Source of the DNA: Carposina sasakii
Lineage: Eukaryota; Arthropoda; Insecta; Lepidoptera; Carposinidae
NCBI GenBank assembly: GCA_014607495.2
Contig: CP053157.1
Location: 11,470,001 to 11,534,000 of the forward strand
Length of the DNA stretch: 64,000 nucleotides
Direction of reading: 5' to 3'
Positions 15,001 through 25,683 of the stretch are shown piece by piece. Every line of letters begins with the position of its first letter. The first letter of the stretch is position 1. Under the pieces are notes generated by a model. The model did no database searches and had not been told where the DNA came from. It worked only from the letters and a program-made list of their open reading frames with translations. The position numbers and the translations under genes are program-made.

Positions 15001-16697
15001 TATTTCAGTGGTGCGAACGTATGCAATAATCGAGGTGACCGGCTTCTCAATAGAACACATGTCGCGCTTGCTGGCCGCGGGCGGGAAGATCGAGTCCGCG
15101 CCCAAGAACTTCAGCGTATATGTAAGTTATTTTTAATTTTATCTTATTTATTTTTAACAGGCTGTTTAGGGAAGGGGATGGGCCATGAAAATTTCTAGAA
15201 GTAATGTCAAAGAGTTACCTGTGTGTTTTCTCTTCTTTCTTCCGCGCGGAATTTATCGTAGAGTTAAGTTTCACAGTTCACTATAGTCCACTTTTAGGGC
15301 AAGGGCACTCTGATTGGGTAGGTCAGTTTGTCACACACAAAATTCACTTGTCGAGACGCGAGGTCAGTACCGCGGTGGTTGGGCAACTGGCAGAGCAGGG
15401 CGGGGGGGAAACACACGTGGCCAGCGTCCGCGGCGAGGAAAAGAGATAGGACGATTAGAAGAGGGAGAAACAAAATTATGGTTTTAACACAGGCCATTTT
15501 TAAATACTTCATAACACATTAGCCTAGTCCCACACTAAGATCCCTAAGGTCTTGAGTCGTGGGTACTAAGCAACGGTATATAAATACATAGACAAGTTTA
15601 GAAACATTAATGACTCGGAAACAAACATCGATATTCATCATATCAATTGGCACCTACCGGAATTGGAACCTAGGACCTATAACGACGCACGCAGGGTCAC
15701 TACGAACTATAGCAATCGGCCGTCAACATAGAGTTCATGTAATTTACCCTAATGACTGATATTCATAGTTGTTTACTCAAATGTCCCTTCTCTGTCAACT
15801 GAAATTTGTAACCGAGACCCAACTCAAGTAAGGGTGGTGTTAAGGGAAAGATTAAACTATGAATACCAGGATTAACCTTGTACCAAATCCCTAATCTTAG
15901 ATTAATAATTTTATTTTGACCCCACACTCAGTTTATGTTTAAACAAACAACCCAATGCACAATCTGATATTTTTGTACTCAAACTATAGAATTAAGGATT
16001 AAGAGTTATATAACATAAATATGTGTTAAGAAATGAAATTTTTTTTTTACCCGAGTGGGACTCGAACCCACACCCTCTCGCATTCCGTGCAGTGCTCTCA
16101 CCAACTGAGCTACCGGGTCAATTAACTCGGATAACGAATTTGACCATCTCTTTTAAACTTTCATTCTTACATTACGTTTTTACGTTATGGCTCCTCCATA
16201 CAATCGGCGATGTTAGTTTGGCGAACGTCGTCGAACCTCGTCGAATTTAGACAATCGTCGACGAATGCCGACAAACCTGCCCTCTACACAATTTTCCCAT
16301 TTTCACCGTTTTCCCATTGTATGGAGGAGCCATTATATAATAACACCTTTAGCCCACCTTTAGCCCAGTTTTGATATGTTACATCCGACTAGCAATGACC
16401 TTCAAACAAAAATTCCAGGGTCTCCACGGCGAATTAGACCCCGACCCGCATCTCTTCGGTAACTACATGTATGACGCAAACGGAACCGCCATCCAATACT
16501 ACCCGGTCCAATATCCGGAGACGACGAACATCGGCGGACGTGAATACCCGGTCGCCTTCAACATCATCGAGCTGCGGGTCGAGAGTAACCATGGCAACCC
16601 GACGTATACCTGCGTCTACCGGTTTCGGGTTCACGGCAACCCGCTGTCTGACATCCGGCAGGCTACCGAAGACAGTATCATGGAAAGCGAGACGTAG
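1..16697 (+). CDS. koi: SUN-domain nuclear envelope protein (Klaroid-like), 5'-truncated by window edge
   Basis: Inner-nuclear-membrane half of the LINC complex; it binds KASH proteins across the perinuclear space. Exons join in phase with GT/AG at every border: 2-129 (5' incomplete), 4242-4443, 6545-6734, 7415-7521, 8666-8786, 13240-13848, 14086-14256, 15009-15121, 16419-16697 (stop TAG). This gives about 639 visible residues. The order is a nucleoplasmic region (first three exons), two Thr/Val-rich stretches (exons at 6545 and 7415), a transmembrane segment WWPWLLLFLLPLIGYG (exon 8666), a luminal coiled coil, and the SUN domain. The start codon and N-terminus lie left of the window. Introns 1, 2, 5 and 8 are full of SINEs, MITEs and Helitron-like elements. 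The koi symbol is an inference from architecture; the paralogue spag4 is the alternative. Confidence 0.93.
948..1170 (+). mobile_element. tRNA-derived SINE, family A, full-length copy
   Basis: The head carries a B-box-like GGTTCGAATCC and an A-box-like TGGTCTAGTAGG. It is followed by a conserved body (GAGTCATGGATGTTTC, CACGACACAAGACC) and an A-run tail. The same body recurs near 5990, 7087, 15510 and 59450. It lies in SUN intron 1. Confidence 0.8.
1487..1989. mobile_element. Inverted-repeat transposable element with 15-bp direct flanking repeat
   Basis: Terminal inverted repeats AAGGACTTCGGCCA (1502-1515) and TGGCCGAAGTCCTT (1961-1974) bound a 473-bp AT-rich, non-coding body. The 15-bp repeat TGGTACATATACATA flanks it at 1487-1501 and 1975-1989. 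A target duplication this long is unusual for a terminal-inverted-repeat element. Confidence 0.7.
2100..2257 (+). mobile_element. Helitron-like non-autonomous element, truncated
   Basis: It has the lepidopteran short-element body (CTGTCTGTCTGTCCCTATG, AACGGATTTTTAGG) and ends in GCGGCCGCTAG followed by T, as Helitron 3' ends do. The 5' part is degraded. Confidence 0.5.
2690..2965 (+). mobile_element. tRNA-like SINE, family C
   Basis: A head with B-box-like GGTTCGATGCC is followed by a unique body and a GATGATGGTGAT-type tail. A single copy is seen, so the assignment is tentative. Confidence 0.45.
3020..3327 (+). mobile_element. Helitron-like element with a nested MITE
   Basis: The body resembles the copy at 2100. 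It ends in GCCGGGGCGGGTCGCTAG then T. It is interrupted by the inverted-repeat element at 3177-3286. Confidence 0.55.
3177..3286. mobile_element. 110-bp MITE inside the Helitron-like element
   Basis: Terminal inverted repeats are GTAAGCACGAACCT and AGGTTCGTGCTCAC (one mismatch). An inner pair, CGTAACGCTAG (3201-3211) and CTAGCGTTACG (3252-3262), is also inverted. It is non-coding. Confidence 0.65.
3340..3500 (-). mobile_element. tRNA-derived SINE, family B
   Basis: On the minus strand, GGGTTCGATTCCCACCC is followed by the body GGTGAGGAATTTTTTCC and TTAATAATTTTATA. The same unit recurs at 6765, 13863 and 61654. Confidence 0.7.
3590..4241. other. End of SUN intron 1, no feature seen
   Basis: AT-rich sequence with no coding potential and no repeat recognised within the window. 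It ends at the acceptor before exon 4242. Confidence 0.5.
4881..4981. repeat. Perfect 18-bp inverted repeat, hairpin or MITE remnant
   Basis: TCAAGACACACTGTTAAC at 4881-4898 pairs exactly with 4964-4981 across a 65-bp spacer. It lies in SUN intron 2. No target duplication was recognised. Confidence 0.7.
5562..5765 (+). mobile_element. Helitron-like non-autonomous element
   Basis: It starts TCTATACTAATATTATAAAG and contains a (GTTT)n run. It ends with the GC-rich hairpin region ACGCGGACGAAGTCGTGGGC and a decayed CTAT in place of CTAG. Confidence 0.55.
5970..6225 (-). mobile_element. SINE family A, minus-strand copy
   Basis: The reverse complement matches the element at 948 in head (GGATTCGAACCCAGC on plus), body and tail. 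It lies in SUN intron 2. Confidence 0.78.
6765..6885 (-). mobile_element. SINE family B, minus-strand copy
   Basis: It carries GTGGGAATCGAACCCACGAC (plus strand) with the shared AT-rich tail ATTATTAATAAAGAAAATGG. It begins about 40 bp after the donor of the SUN exon ending at 6734. Confidence 0.72.
6888..7060 (+). mobile_element. Helitron-like fragment
   Basis: It contains AACTACTGAACCGATTT and ends TCCACGTGGACACAG...CAACTAG, followed by T. Confidence 0.5.
7087..7146 (-). mobile_element. SINE family A fragment
   Basis: A 60-bp piece of the family A body (CTAAGGTCTTG, CGTGGGTACTAAGCAA) lies immediately after the Helitron-like fragment. Confidence 0.55.
8000..8198 (+). mobile_element. Helitron-like non-autonomous element
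   Basis: TCTATACATATAATAAAATC start, GGCTACTTTTTATCCCGG body, hairpin region CACGCGGACAGAGTCGCGGG and CTAG end followed by T. It lies in SUN intron 4. Confidence 0.6.
8400..8580. repeat. Unclassified interspersed repeat tail
   Basis: The stretch with AGTGAATGTTTGAACTTCCG and CGCCTAATACAATTTCATTT recurs almost exactly at about 43078-43160. It also appears inverted in part near 58930-58955. Its family is unknown. Confidence 0.5.
8826..9122. mobile_element. MITE with TA-flanked inverted ends (family TACAAGGTGT)
   Basis: TATACAAGGTGT at 8826-8837 and ACACCTTGTATA at 9111-9122 are inverted. Inner arms read TATGTTAGGCGAAATGCTAT and TTATTTCGCTTTATA. Related copies lie near 43968, 50051 and 51698. 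It sits in the intron between the transmembrane exon and the alternative last exon. Confidence 0.7.
9275..9615 (+). CDS. Alternative last exon of the SUN gene: SUN-less isoform with glycosylation-rich luminal tail
   Basis: A strong acceptor (TTCCTTCCAG) precedes this exon. The upstream transmembrane exon ends in phase 1 (donor at 8787), so it can join either here (codon TCG) or to the exon at 13240 (codon TGT). The frame runs 112 residues to TGA at 9613-9615. The tail has short repeats built on MPNI/TLPE. It has five N-X-S/T sequons (NIT, NLS, NIT, NFT, NIT), then a charged, helical-looking end with one Cys. No SUN domain or long coiled coil is encoded, so this isoform would keep the nucleoplasmic part and membrane anchor but lose KASH binding. 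AATAAA candidates for its 3' end lie at 11150 and 12194. Splicing is predicted from sequence only. Confidence 0.72.
9616..13239. other. 3' UTR of the short SUN isoform, then intron; repeats only
   Basis: No further coding exon was found. AATAAA candidates for the short isoform are at 11150-11155 and 12194-12199. The stretch holds a fragment of the CTATTGCAGTCCACTGCTGG repeat family at 11560-11665 and the MITE at 12269. Confidence 0.5.
12269..12411. mobile_element. MITE with ATAGGGGCAC inverted repeats, copy 1
   Basis: Ends CTTTCATACTATAGGGGCAC (12271-12290) and GTGCCCCTATAGTATGAAG (12392-12410) are inverted. A second copy in opposite orientation lies at 52663-52806. Confidence 0.75.
13240..16697 (+). 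CDS. koi: Long-isoform exons: luminal coiled coil and SUN domain
   Basis: Exon 13240-13848 encodes a heptad-rich luminal coiled coil (from about LSKRMAALESW onward), then the start of the SUN domain (DKTGLVDYALESAG). Exons 14086-14256, 15009-15121 and 16419-16697 complete it. Visible hallmarks are GGQVISTKC, AECWAFQGFPGYL, SAPKNFSVYG and YTCVYRFRVHGNP. The Cys of STKC lies 38 residues before the Cys of ECWAF, the same spacing as the KASH-bridging and cation-loop cysteines of vertebrate SUN2. The second loop cysteine (YTC) is also kept. This predicts trimer formation and disulfide-supported KASH binding. The domain is complete and uninterrupted. Confidence 0.95.
13863..13930 (-). mobile_element. 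SINE family B fragment
   Basis: It has ATTATTAATAAAGAAAATGG and the CACCCGAGTGGGAATCGAAC head start (plus strand), starting about 15 bp after the donor of the coiled-coil exon. Confidence 0.65.
14517..14790 (+). repeat. Lepidopteran interspersed repeat (CTATTGCAGTCC... family)
   Basis: It begins CATCAGCCTATTGCAGTCC and includes GACGTAGGCCTCCCCC and CACGGGCAGACATGG. Fragments occur at 388-455, 11560-11665, 45855-46100 (inverted), 54395-54430 and 56315-56375. It may be the non-coding end of a LINE; the family is not assigned. Confidence 0.6.
15510..15723 (-). mobile_element. SINE family A, minus-strand copy
   Basis: The reverse complement aligns with 948-1170 from the tail (CATAACACATTAGCCTAG) to the head (AATCGGCCGTCAACATAG on plus). 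It lies in SUN intron 8. Confidence 0.78.
16042..16125 (-). mobile_element. tRNA-like SINE head (family B) with A-tail
   Basis: On the minus strand it reads GACCCGGTAGCTCAGTTGG, then GGGTTCGAGTCCC, CACTCGGGT and an A-run. The tRNA-like arms are visible. The poly-A run and the multicopy family argue for a SINE rather than a working tRNA. Confidence 0.6.
16187..16333. mobile_element. 147-bp MITE upstream of the last SUN exon
   Basis: Perfect 18-bp inverted ends ATGGCTCCTCCATACAAT (16187-16204) and 16316-16333. It ends 85 bp before the final exon. Confidence 0.72.
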
Positions 16698-16791
16698 CAG
16701 CGTTTTGATTCGTTATCCGAAGTTTGAAAGGCAAGGTTAGTGTAGGTAGATGGGACATTGATGATTACGTACTTTATGATGTTGATAGTTT

Positions 16792-17210
16792 ATATCAACT
16801 TGTATTTTGTAAGTTACATTTTAAACAATGAGACGCAATTCAGCTAGTTACGTACGACACGTTTGTCACCGAAGTGATTACATAGCTGAACGGTATTTTG
16901 GACGCAAACGGGTTTCATTACGCTGCTTTTCCACCAGAGATGTGCTATGCTATGTTACTGCTGATGCATGTCATATCGACCAATCATATTCATTGCTCCA
17001 TGAGGTCAAAAAATATTTGTGGATATCAAACGCATCCATAGAAACATAGCACAGAACATCTCTGGTAAAAGCAAATCATAATGAAAGCCTTTTCCGTCAA
17101 AATACCATTCAGCTATGTAATCACATCATTTATAAATGTGTCGTAACGTAACTAGCTGAAATACGTCTAGTTGTTTACATGTAATAGTCTTACAAAATAC
17201 AAGTTGATAT
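16792..17210. mobile_element. 419-bp palindromic element with a nested MITE
   Basis: The outer arms are a perfect 22-bp inverted pair at 16792-16813 and 17189-17210. Further in, TCAGCTAGTTACGTA pairs with sequence near 17145. The core pair CACCAGAGATGT / ACATCTCTGGT (about 16921-17082) matches MITEs at 18842-18965 and 53703-53830, so it is a second element inserted into the first. Confidence 0.7.
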
Positions 17211-18841
17211 AAATTACATTGGTCTTTGGACTTTGATGGTATCCATCTATCTAATACATTGCAATACCTTTGCGGTTCCATGTGCAGCCTCTATGGCCTA
17301 ATTTGAGAGACTATGAACTAAATATTATCGAATATAGTGTAAAACATTGTGCAGTGTTTTGTCCGTGTAAAATTGTGTTCAATTACCTGTATAATTGGAT
17401 AGTGATCATTCCTAGAATTAATTTAGAGTATATGTGCTGAGGCCTTATCTGTATAGTTATCAATAAATCACTAATACTAGCTTGTAAACGGTCCAAAGTA
17501 CAAATTGTTTGATGTGACTTACTATCATGTGCTTAGATTAGTTAGTGTTTGACAAGTGTATTTGCAGAGGTCAAAATGTTTAGTATAAGTTCTCACAATT
17601 TTAAGTATCCTACAACTTGGTGTAATACAAAGATGTATAAGAAAAAGTACAAAGAAGTTTCTATCAAAGATAATAGGTTTTCTGCAGACATAGCTTTGCC
17701 TAAGGTTTACAGTTAATATAATAAATTAAATACATTTATTCATACAACGGTTTAACTACACATACTACTAATACGTCTGATTACTTACCAAATTTCATTA
17801 CTTTAAAAAAAAATTAATTAAGACTTTTTTGAAAGTTCTCTGAAATTATTATAAGTTAATATTGTTGATATAAAATGGTTGTCAATGTTTTAAATGTTGA
17901 TAGTTAACGTTTTACCTCGTCTCGCACAATACGTCGTAATACGCTTAGTTCTCTTAATTATAATTCTATTTTAAGATTCTTGATTATAAGGTTTTTAAAC
18001 AAAGTTAAGGTTTTTTTATCATATAATATAAATATTTTAGTGATTTTAACTATTTTTAGTTGTGAATAGAGAAATATTGGTGTTACTTTTTTATGTTTAA
18101 ATTGAGGTAAAGGTTAACAATATTTCTTTACGCAAATTAATATATGAACTTATTTTATAAATTCTAAATTAGGAATAGTGAAGGAGCTAGTCCACTTAGA
18201 AATTAATACATTTTATGTTTAAATATTATTAAGTTAAGCTCTGTGACCTAACTAAATAGTGTTTAATAATACTAGTACAACTCAAAATCACAGGAGCCTA
18301 AATTACGGTTCACATGTTCTCACTCCTATTTGCTATTGATCACTTATGGAACCTTTACTCTATTATTTATTACCATTATTTAAGTTAATGGTTGTCTCAA
18401 AAACTAACTTAGTAATTAGCGAAAACCCAACGTTTTTTTTTACTAAACTACCCACTTTTTATTGAAATGACTGAGATGATGTTTGAAATATTTTATAATT
18501 ATTTACAACAGCAGACAATACGAAGAGTAAAACTGGCACGATTAATATAGTTCTTACTAATATATGTTATATATAAAGGATATTTTCAAGTATAAAAACT
18601 AATTGCTTTAACTCTGTGCTTAGATTAGACTGCTTCTAATTTTTTTTTCTGTAAAGAATCTCTTACAGGTTTTACTTTCAGAATGATGTCCTTGCTAGCA
18701 CAGTTGTGAATAGATGACTGAAGAAAATGTGTTAATGCTGATTTTTAGTGTGTGATCTGTTCACTCTACTAGTGCCAATTTGTAAGCTTTTTATTTAGTT
18801 AATTTTATTCTGTACTACATGGGGTATTAAATTTCTGTAAG

Positions 18842-18965
18842 CTGCCTTTTCATTAGAGCTATGCAACGTTTCTACGAGTGCGTATGATATCCATATTCAT
18901 TGGTCCATGATGTCAATGGATTTGATTGGTAGATATCAAATGCGCCCATAGCAACCTAGCATTTT
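18842..18965. mobile_element. Decayed copy of the CACCAGAGATGT MITE
   Basis: It shows CTGCCTTTTCATTAGAGCTA, TGATATCCATATTCATTGGT and GATATCAAATGCGCCCATAG. These are diverged from the core at 16921-17082. Confidence 0.55.
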
Positions 18966-19544
18966 ATTGTACAAATAAAAAAATCTCGAAAGTGAAATCA
19001 AAGAAATGTTATGATATGAATGTTTATAATATGGAATCATGTTTTCACCAGAGAAAGGTGTCTATATTGTTGATCAAGTTTGAATGTAAATAGAACAAGT
19101 TTTAAATACACCGGTTACCAGTGACTACATTTTCTATCAAACTTCGCAATGTTTTACCAAAAATCATGAAAATTATGTATTTATTTATTAGTTTACTTCA
19201 ATGGTTTATTCTTTGTAGTGGTAGTAATACATTCAAACCATTAAAATATTTTGCCCTATTGCTGCCGCCAGTAAGTTCATGTAACAAACTATTTAGGTGT
19301 GGCAAATAGAAATGATGGAGATTAAACTCGCAGATTTGAATTGTTTTCAAACAAAAAATGAATTAGAAATAAAATAATCTATCTAGATCTCTAGTGTCAC
19401 AATAAGCTGTTAAAAAACAACGCAAAACTAGCAATGAATGAGATTTTTCAAAGTATGTTTTTTTTTTTCATTTCATGTTACAGATAGATTGTTTTCTAAA
19501 TTACTAAATTAATCATGGGCCATTTCACTCCTCTTAAAATTATC

Positions 19545-20094
19545 GTTATAATTAGGGCTGCCATCCGTCCGGGTTTCCTCGGATTTGTCCTAGTTTGGCG
19601 GGCGTCGAGGTGGAGTTTTTAAATAGTGTCCGGGTTTTATGTCAGAGGAAATCTGATTAACTTGATAGAATGGAATGTTTTGCAACAAATTATGCCATAG
19701 TAAAAAGTTTAGCCGCCCCGCTCCACGCATCCTGCATGTGTGTAGGTATGTATGTATCAGAGACGTAGTTACCGTCGCATCAGCCGTATCAATGATACGG
19801 GGCCACTGGCCTAACATGTGTAAGCAAAAATATAGTTTCTCTTGTGAGAATAATAAAATACTAAAATATATGTACCTACTTATAGTATAAAAACTTTTTT
19901 TTTTTAAATATTTGAAGCTTTAACGGTAAAAAGATAAAAAGTTCGCTTAGTTGGAGTCATTATTACGATCGTCATAAATACTCGGTATAGCTTGCATTAT
20001 CAGAGGGAAATGTCCTTAAATCGCCCAAGAGTCCCGGGTTTTTGAAGTTTTGTCCTGGTTTCTTATTTTAACAGATGGCAGCCCTAGTTATAAT
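19545..20094. mobile_element. hAT-type MITE with 8-bp target duplication
   Basis: The element at 19553-20086 begins TAGGGCTGCCATC and ends GATGGCAGCCCTA. The exact 8-bp duplication GTTATAAT lies at 19545-19552 and 20087-20094. No transposase is present. A truncated relative lies at 39391. Confidence 0.85.
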
Positions 20095-21582
20095 GTCACT
20101 TACACCCTGTATTTGCCCTAAATGGTTTGGTTGACTGAAGTTGATCAAGTAGATCATGATTGAAGATGTTTTTTCAACTGTTTGATCGACTGGCAATTAT
20201 TGGCAATATTAAAATGGCTGATATTACATTATTACCAACGAGTTTAATGTATTTTTTAAAATTATGTGCATTATCATCATTATGCAAGGTGTAACAAATT
20301 CTATTCTGTCTTGTTTATTTTGTAGATATTTGTTAACTAATCTCAAGTTAAGCCTCACAAAATATTTGCCCATCCTAAGTTTTACGTTGCTAACAATTTT
20401 ATAAATGTATATTGCTAAAATAAATATATGTGAATATTGTGATGTTCTTAAATAAAACGTTTTGTGGAACTGTATATTTTTAATAGAAAACCCATGATGT
20501 TTCGATTAATAACGTCCAAATTCCAAAATGTCTAGACGGTACATAATGTGTCCAATCACGTCACTGTGTGTCTATATGCTAGAAATATAGGTATTAGTAC
20601 CAAGTCCCTGATCTGATGCCAGTGTCTCAATTTTAATTTAGGCACGGCAGTTTGTGCTGCGGCATCCCGCGGCGTTTCGTGGCATCCTGTTGAAAGCCCC
20701 AGCCACTCTGACATTTGAAGTTGGTTGTGTTGTTATGGTTGTCTGGGAGAGTTAAGTATTAATATTACTTCTAGCTGAAGATAAGAGACAAATAAGAACT
20801 GCTAATTTGACGAAGACATTCACATACAAAAGGCAACCCGTGGAATGAAACGGCATGACACGTTCTATCGCGGCGCGTCGCGTTACTCCACAGCATCATC
20901 GTGGTATCGAAATAAAGTAACACGAATTTTATTCTAATTTTCATTGAAATAATCTTCATAACCTTGTATTATAAGTAATTAAATTCTTTGCCATACCGCG
21001 TACCGCGCCTTAGAGGCTCAAGCAAGAATCAAGGACAGATTCCCGTTATGCGGGCCCCGTGGTAAAAATAATGCGAGGGACGTTTCATTACAAGGTGCAG
21101 AATTTAATTTTAATGGATGCAACAGATAGTAGTAAGGCTAAATATACATCAGTCCACTAGTAATTACTGTCTGGAACCACTACTGCAGACAAGAAAATGC
21201 GCTGTGTAGGTAGTGTGGTGAAGTGAAGGGTGAAAGAGAAACAACTTTGTAATTTTCAATTTTTTTTCTGTATTTTCATTTTTTTATAATTTATAAATGA
21301 CCTAGTAAGAAATTAGTCTTATCCGTTTCAGCACATACAATCATCATTCATGAGAATACAAAAAGATCCTTTGGCGAGTGCAGTACCGAGGCCGGGGGTC
21401 GAGGCGCGCCCGCGGCGCCGCGCTCCGTCCTGCCAGCGCTATTACGATTTAATTACAATAATATCTTACGTACAATTAAATTAACTGAGATTACAAGCCT
21501 GAGCTGAGCAGCCGGCCGCGGGGCCGGCCGGGCCGCGACTGCTTGCGGTGCGGCATAATGCAGAGATAATAATATAGTGCGC
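20095..21582 (-). other. Actin gene 1 3' UTR and intergenic spacer
   Basis: A minus-strand AATAAA lies at about 20928-20933, some 650 nt past the actin stop, and is a candidate signal. A GC-rich patch at 21390-21550 directly follows the coding end. Nothing else was recognised. Confidence 0.35.
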
Positions 21583-23526
<1,944 letters not shown>

Positions 23527-23551
23527 GTCGGGCGGAATGAGGCGAGCGGAG

Positions 23552-23559
23552 TATATAAA
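23552..23559 (-). promoter_or_regulatory. TATA box of actin gene 1
   Basis: TTTATATA on the minus strand. A GC-rich stretch and an inverted CCAAT (GACCAATCAG on plus, near 23606) lie upstream. Confidence 0.7.
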
Positions 23560-23642
23560 CGGAGCTGGCTTCAGACCCCCTACCCGCGACCGCGGCGGGC
23601 TCTCGACCAATCAGAGAAAAGTTAAAACTTGGGTTTTCGTTA

Positions 23643-23652
23643 CCATATATGG
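23643..23652 (-). promoter_or_regulatory. Proximal CArG box (SRF site) of actin gene 1
   Basis: CCATATATGG fits CC(A/T)6GG exactly and lies about 120 bp above the predicted start. SRF binding to CArG boxes is a known control of actin genes. Confidence 0.7.
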
Positions 23653-23659
23653 TATTGCG

Positions 23660-24887
23660 CTGCATCATGGAGCCTGCGCGCTCCCCCCACCTCAGGCCTC
23701 AGCCGCCTTTCCGCTGTCGCGCTCTCTGCTTGATAACGAGATTCCCAAGCAAGACAAGGCACATTCATTGAACATTTGGCACCCAGACATAAGGTTAATA
23801 ATGCCATCAAAATCAAAATTTTTAAAGCTACTAATTTCAGTTTGCTCTGTATGTAAAAGTCATTGACCGGAAGTTCATAATTATGATAACTTAACGGACG
23901 TTAACATTTGGGAATTCTCCAATATGTAGGGTCATATACGAATTTAAATAGGTTCCTAAAATCCATACAGGTATGTAAGTATTTTAATTTAAATTACGAA
24001 ATTAAAAGGAGAGCATTTACCTGGGTGCATTGGGTGGGAAAAGGTGAGAGAACGTAGTACGATCTCGAAGTTAATTCGTAGCTCTGCATTTTTCAAACTT
24101 TTAACTCCATGCTCCATCCATAGCATAGAATAGAACTACTGACTGACTAGTGATTGTATGTTAATAAGATGTAAAAAATAGGTCAACTAACCTGAGATAA
24201 GTAACACTGGATAACAAAAACGCCGGCCGGTTAAAGTTTATTATTACTAGCTTGTTCTACGTACGGGGTCGGTCTGCGATCGCTTACAAACTAGAATACA
24301 CCGCACGTACTCGTACTAAATGGACTGGCCTAACAGACCTCTAGTTATTCATACAACTCTTAAAATATAACCAATCTCACAGAAAATGGACAAAACGGCA
24401 TTACAAAACGGAATCATGGAGACGCCAGACTGACGGATGTCAAACAAACGTTAACAATTTGTAAATGGAACGTTTATATTTTTAATTTTGTAGTATGGAC
24501 TCGCCCAGTTCCACATTCGTAGCAAACAACCGTCGGCAATACCATATATGGGCATAGCATTGGATCACGCTTGGCAACGGTTACTGTACGCATATGGGGT
24601 TCACTACTACATTGATAAGATCCCTTATCAATGTGTGAGTTCCGTAGCGATTCATTCAATATCGTCTACAAGCGTCTCCGAATAAGGCGGCCAAGTAATG
24701 GAGGTCATTGTATTCAAGTTATACCCAACAGATAGATGCTACCCCAAGGTGCTACGTAATTTGTTAGCACTATAAACGTATCTGTTGGACTGGGATTTTG
24801 CTTTGTGGCAAGTATTTGTAGCAATGGGCAATGTCAGAAGCCACATAAATCAAAATTGTATCTAATAAATTTTTAAGAATCGCTTTA
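23660..24887. other. Upstream flank of actin gene 1
   Basis: No coding sequence. It contains the distal CArG box and, near 24019, a minus-strand donor-like CACCCAG/GTAAAT that might mark an alternative leader exon. That exon is speculative. Confidence 0.3.
24542..24551 (+). promoter_or_regulatory. Distal CArG box about 1 kb upstream of actin gene 1
   Basis: CCATATATGG, part of a 16-bp motif (GCAATACCATATATGG) that also covers the proximal box in the opposite orientation. Confidence 0.45.
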
Positions 24888-25683
24888 TCTACACTAATAT
24901 TATAAAGAGGAAAACTTTGTTTGTTTGGTTGTAATGAATAGGCTCAAAAACTACTGGACCGATTTCAAAAATTCTTTCACCGTTAGAATCCTTATTGGAC
25001 CTGGATGAACATAGGCTATAAGAATTTCCCGATATTCCCACGGGAAGGCGACCAACGGGAATTCTATATTTTTTACGAAAACCGCTATACATATGAAGCT
25101 GAAATCGGGCATATATGTTCATTGGGGACAGCGAGGGAGGACTAAAAACGGATTTCCCGAAATTCCCACGGGAAGGGGACAAACGGGAATTCATAGTTTT
25201 TACGAAAACCGCTATACATATGAAGCTGAAATCGGGCATATATGTTCATTGGGGACAGCGAGGGAGGACTAAAAACGGATTTCCCGAAATTCCCACGGGA
25301 AGGGGACAAACGGGAATTCATAGTTTTTACGAAAACCGCTATACATATGAAGCTGAAATTGGGCATATATGTTCATTAGGGACTGCGAGGAAACACTAGA
25401 ACGGATTTCCCGAAATTCCCACGGGAAGGAGACCAACGGGAATTATTTATTTTTTACGAAAACGGTTAAACATGTGAATCTGAAGTTGAGCATATATGTT
25501 TATTTGGGACCCCGAGGAAGCACTGGGAACGGATTTCCCGAAATTCCCACGGGAAGGGGACAAACGTGAATTAATTTTTTACGACAACCGCGATAACATA
25601 TAGGCTACTTTTTACACTTAACATATAGGCTACTTTTTATTTTTTCTGTAGTCCACGCGGACGGAGTCGCGGGCGTCCACTAG
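24888..25683 (+). mobile_element. Full-length Helitron-like element carrying a minisatellite
   Basis: It starts TCTACACTAATATTATAAAG after an A. It ends in the hairpin GGACG...CGTCC and ACTAG before a T, as expected for Helitron insertion between A and T. It is 796 bp with no Rep/helicase coding. The middle is a tandem array (see next entry). Confidence 0.7.
25024..25575 (+). repeat. 127-bp minisatellite, about 4.3 copies
   Basis: Units starting at ATTTCCCGA repeat at 127-bp intervals (25141, 25268, 25395 and 25522 mark the same point). Each unit has a short inverted motif TTCCCG...CGGGAA. The two central copies are almost identical and the outer ones more diverged. Confidence 0.9.

Larger units (their letters stand above)
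16698..19545 (+). other. Probable 3' UTR and downstream spacer of the SUN gene
   Basis: No coding frame was found. AATAAA signals at 17462-17467 and 17720-17725 are candidate cleavage signals. The nested palindrome at 16792-17210 and a decayed MITE at 18842-18965 lie inside. The real transcript end is unknown. Confidence 0.4.

Noticed and set aside
16042..16125. Minus-strand tRNA gene
   Set aside because: Followed by an A-run and related to the multicopy family B SINE.
24889..25569. Repeated ORFs on both strands around 25 kb
   Set aside because: They are frames through the 127-bp minisatellite, not proteins.
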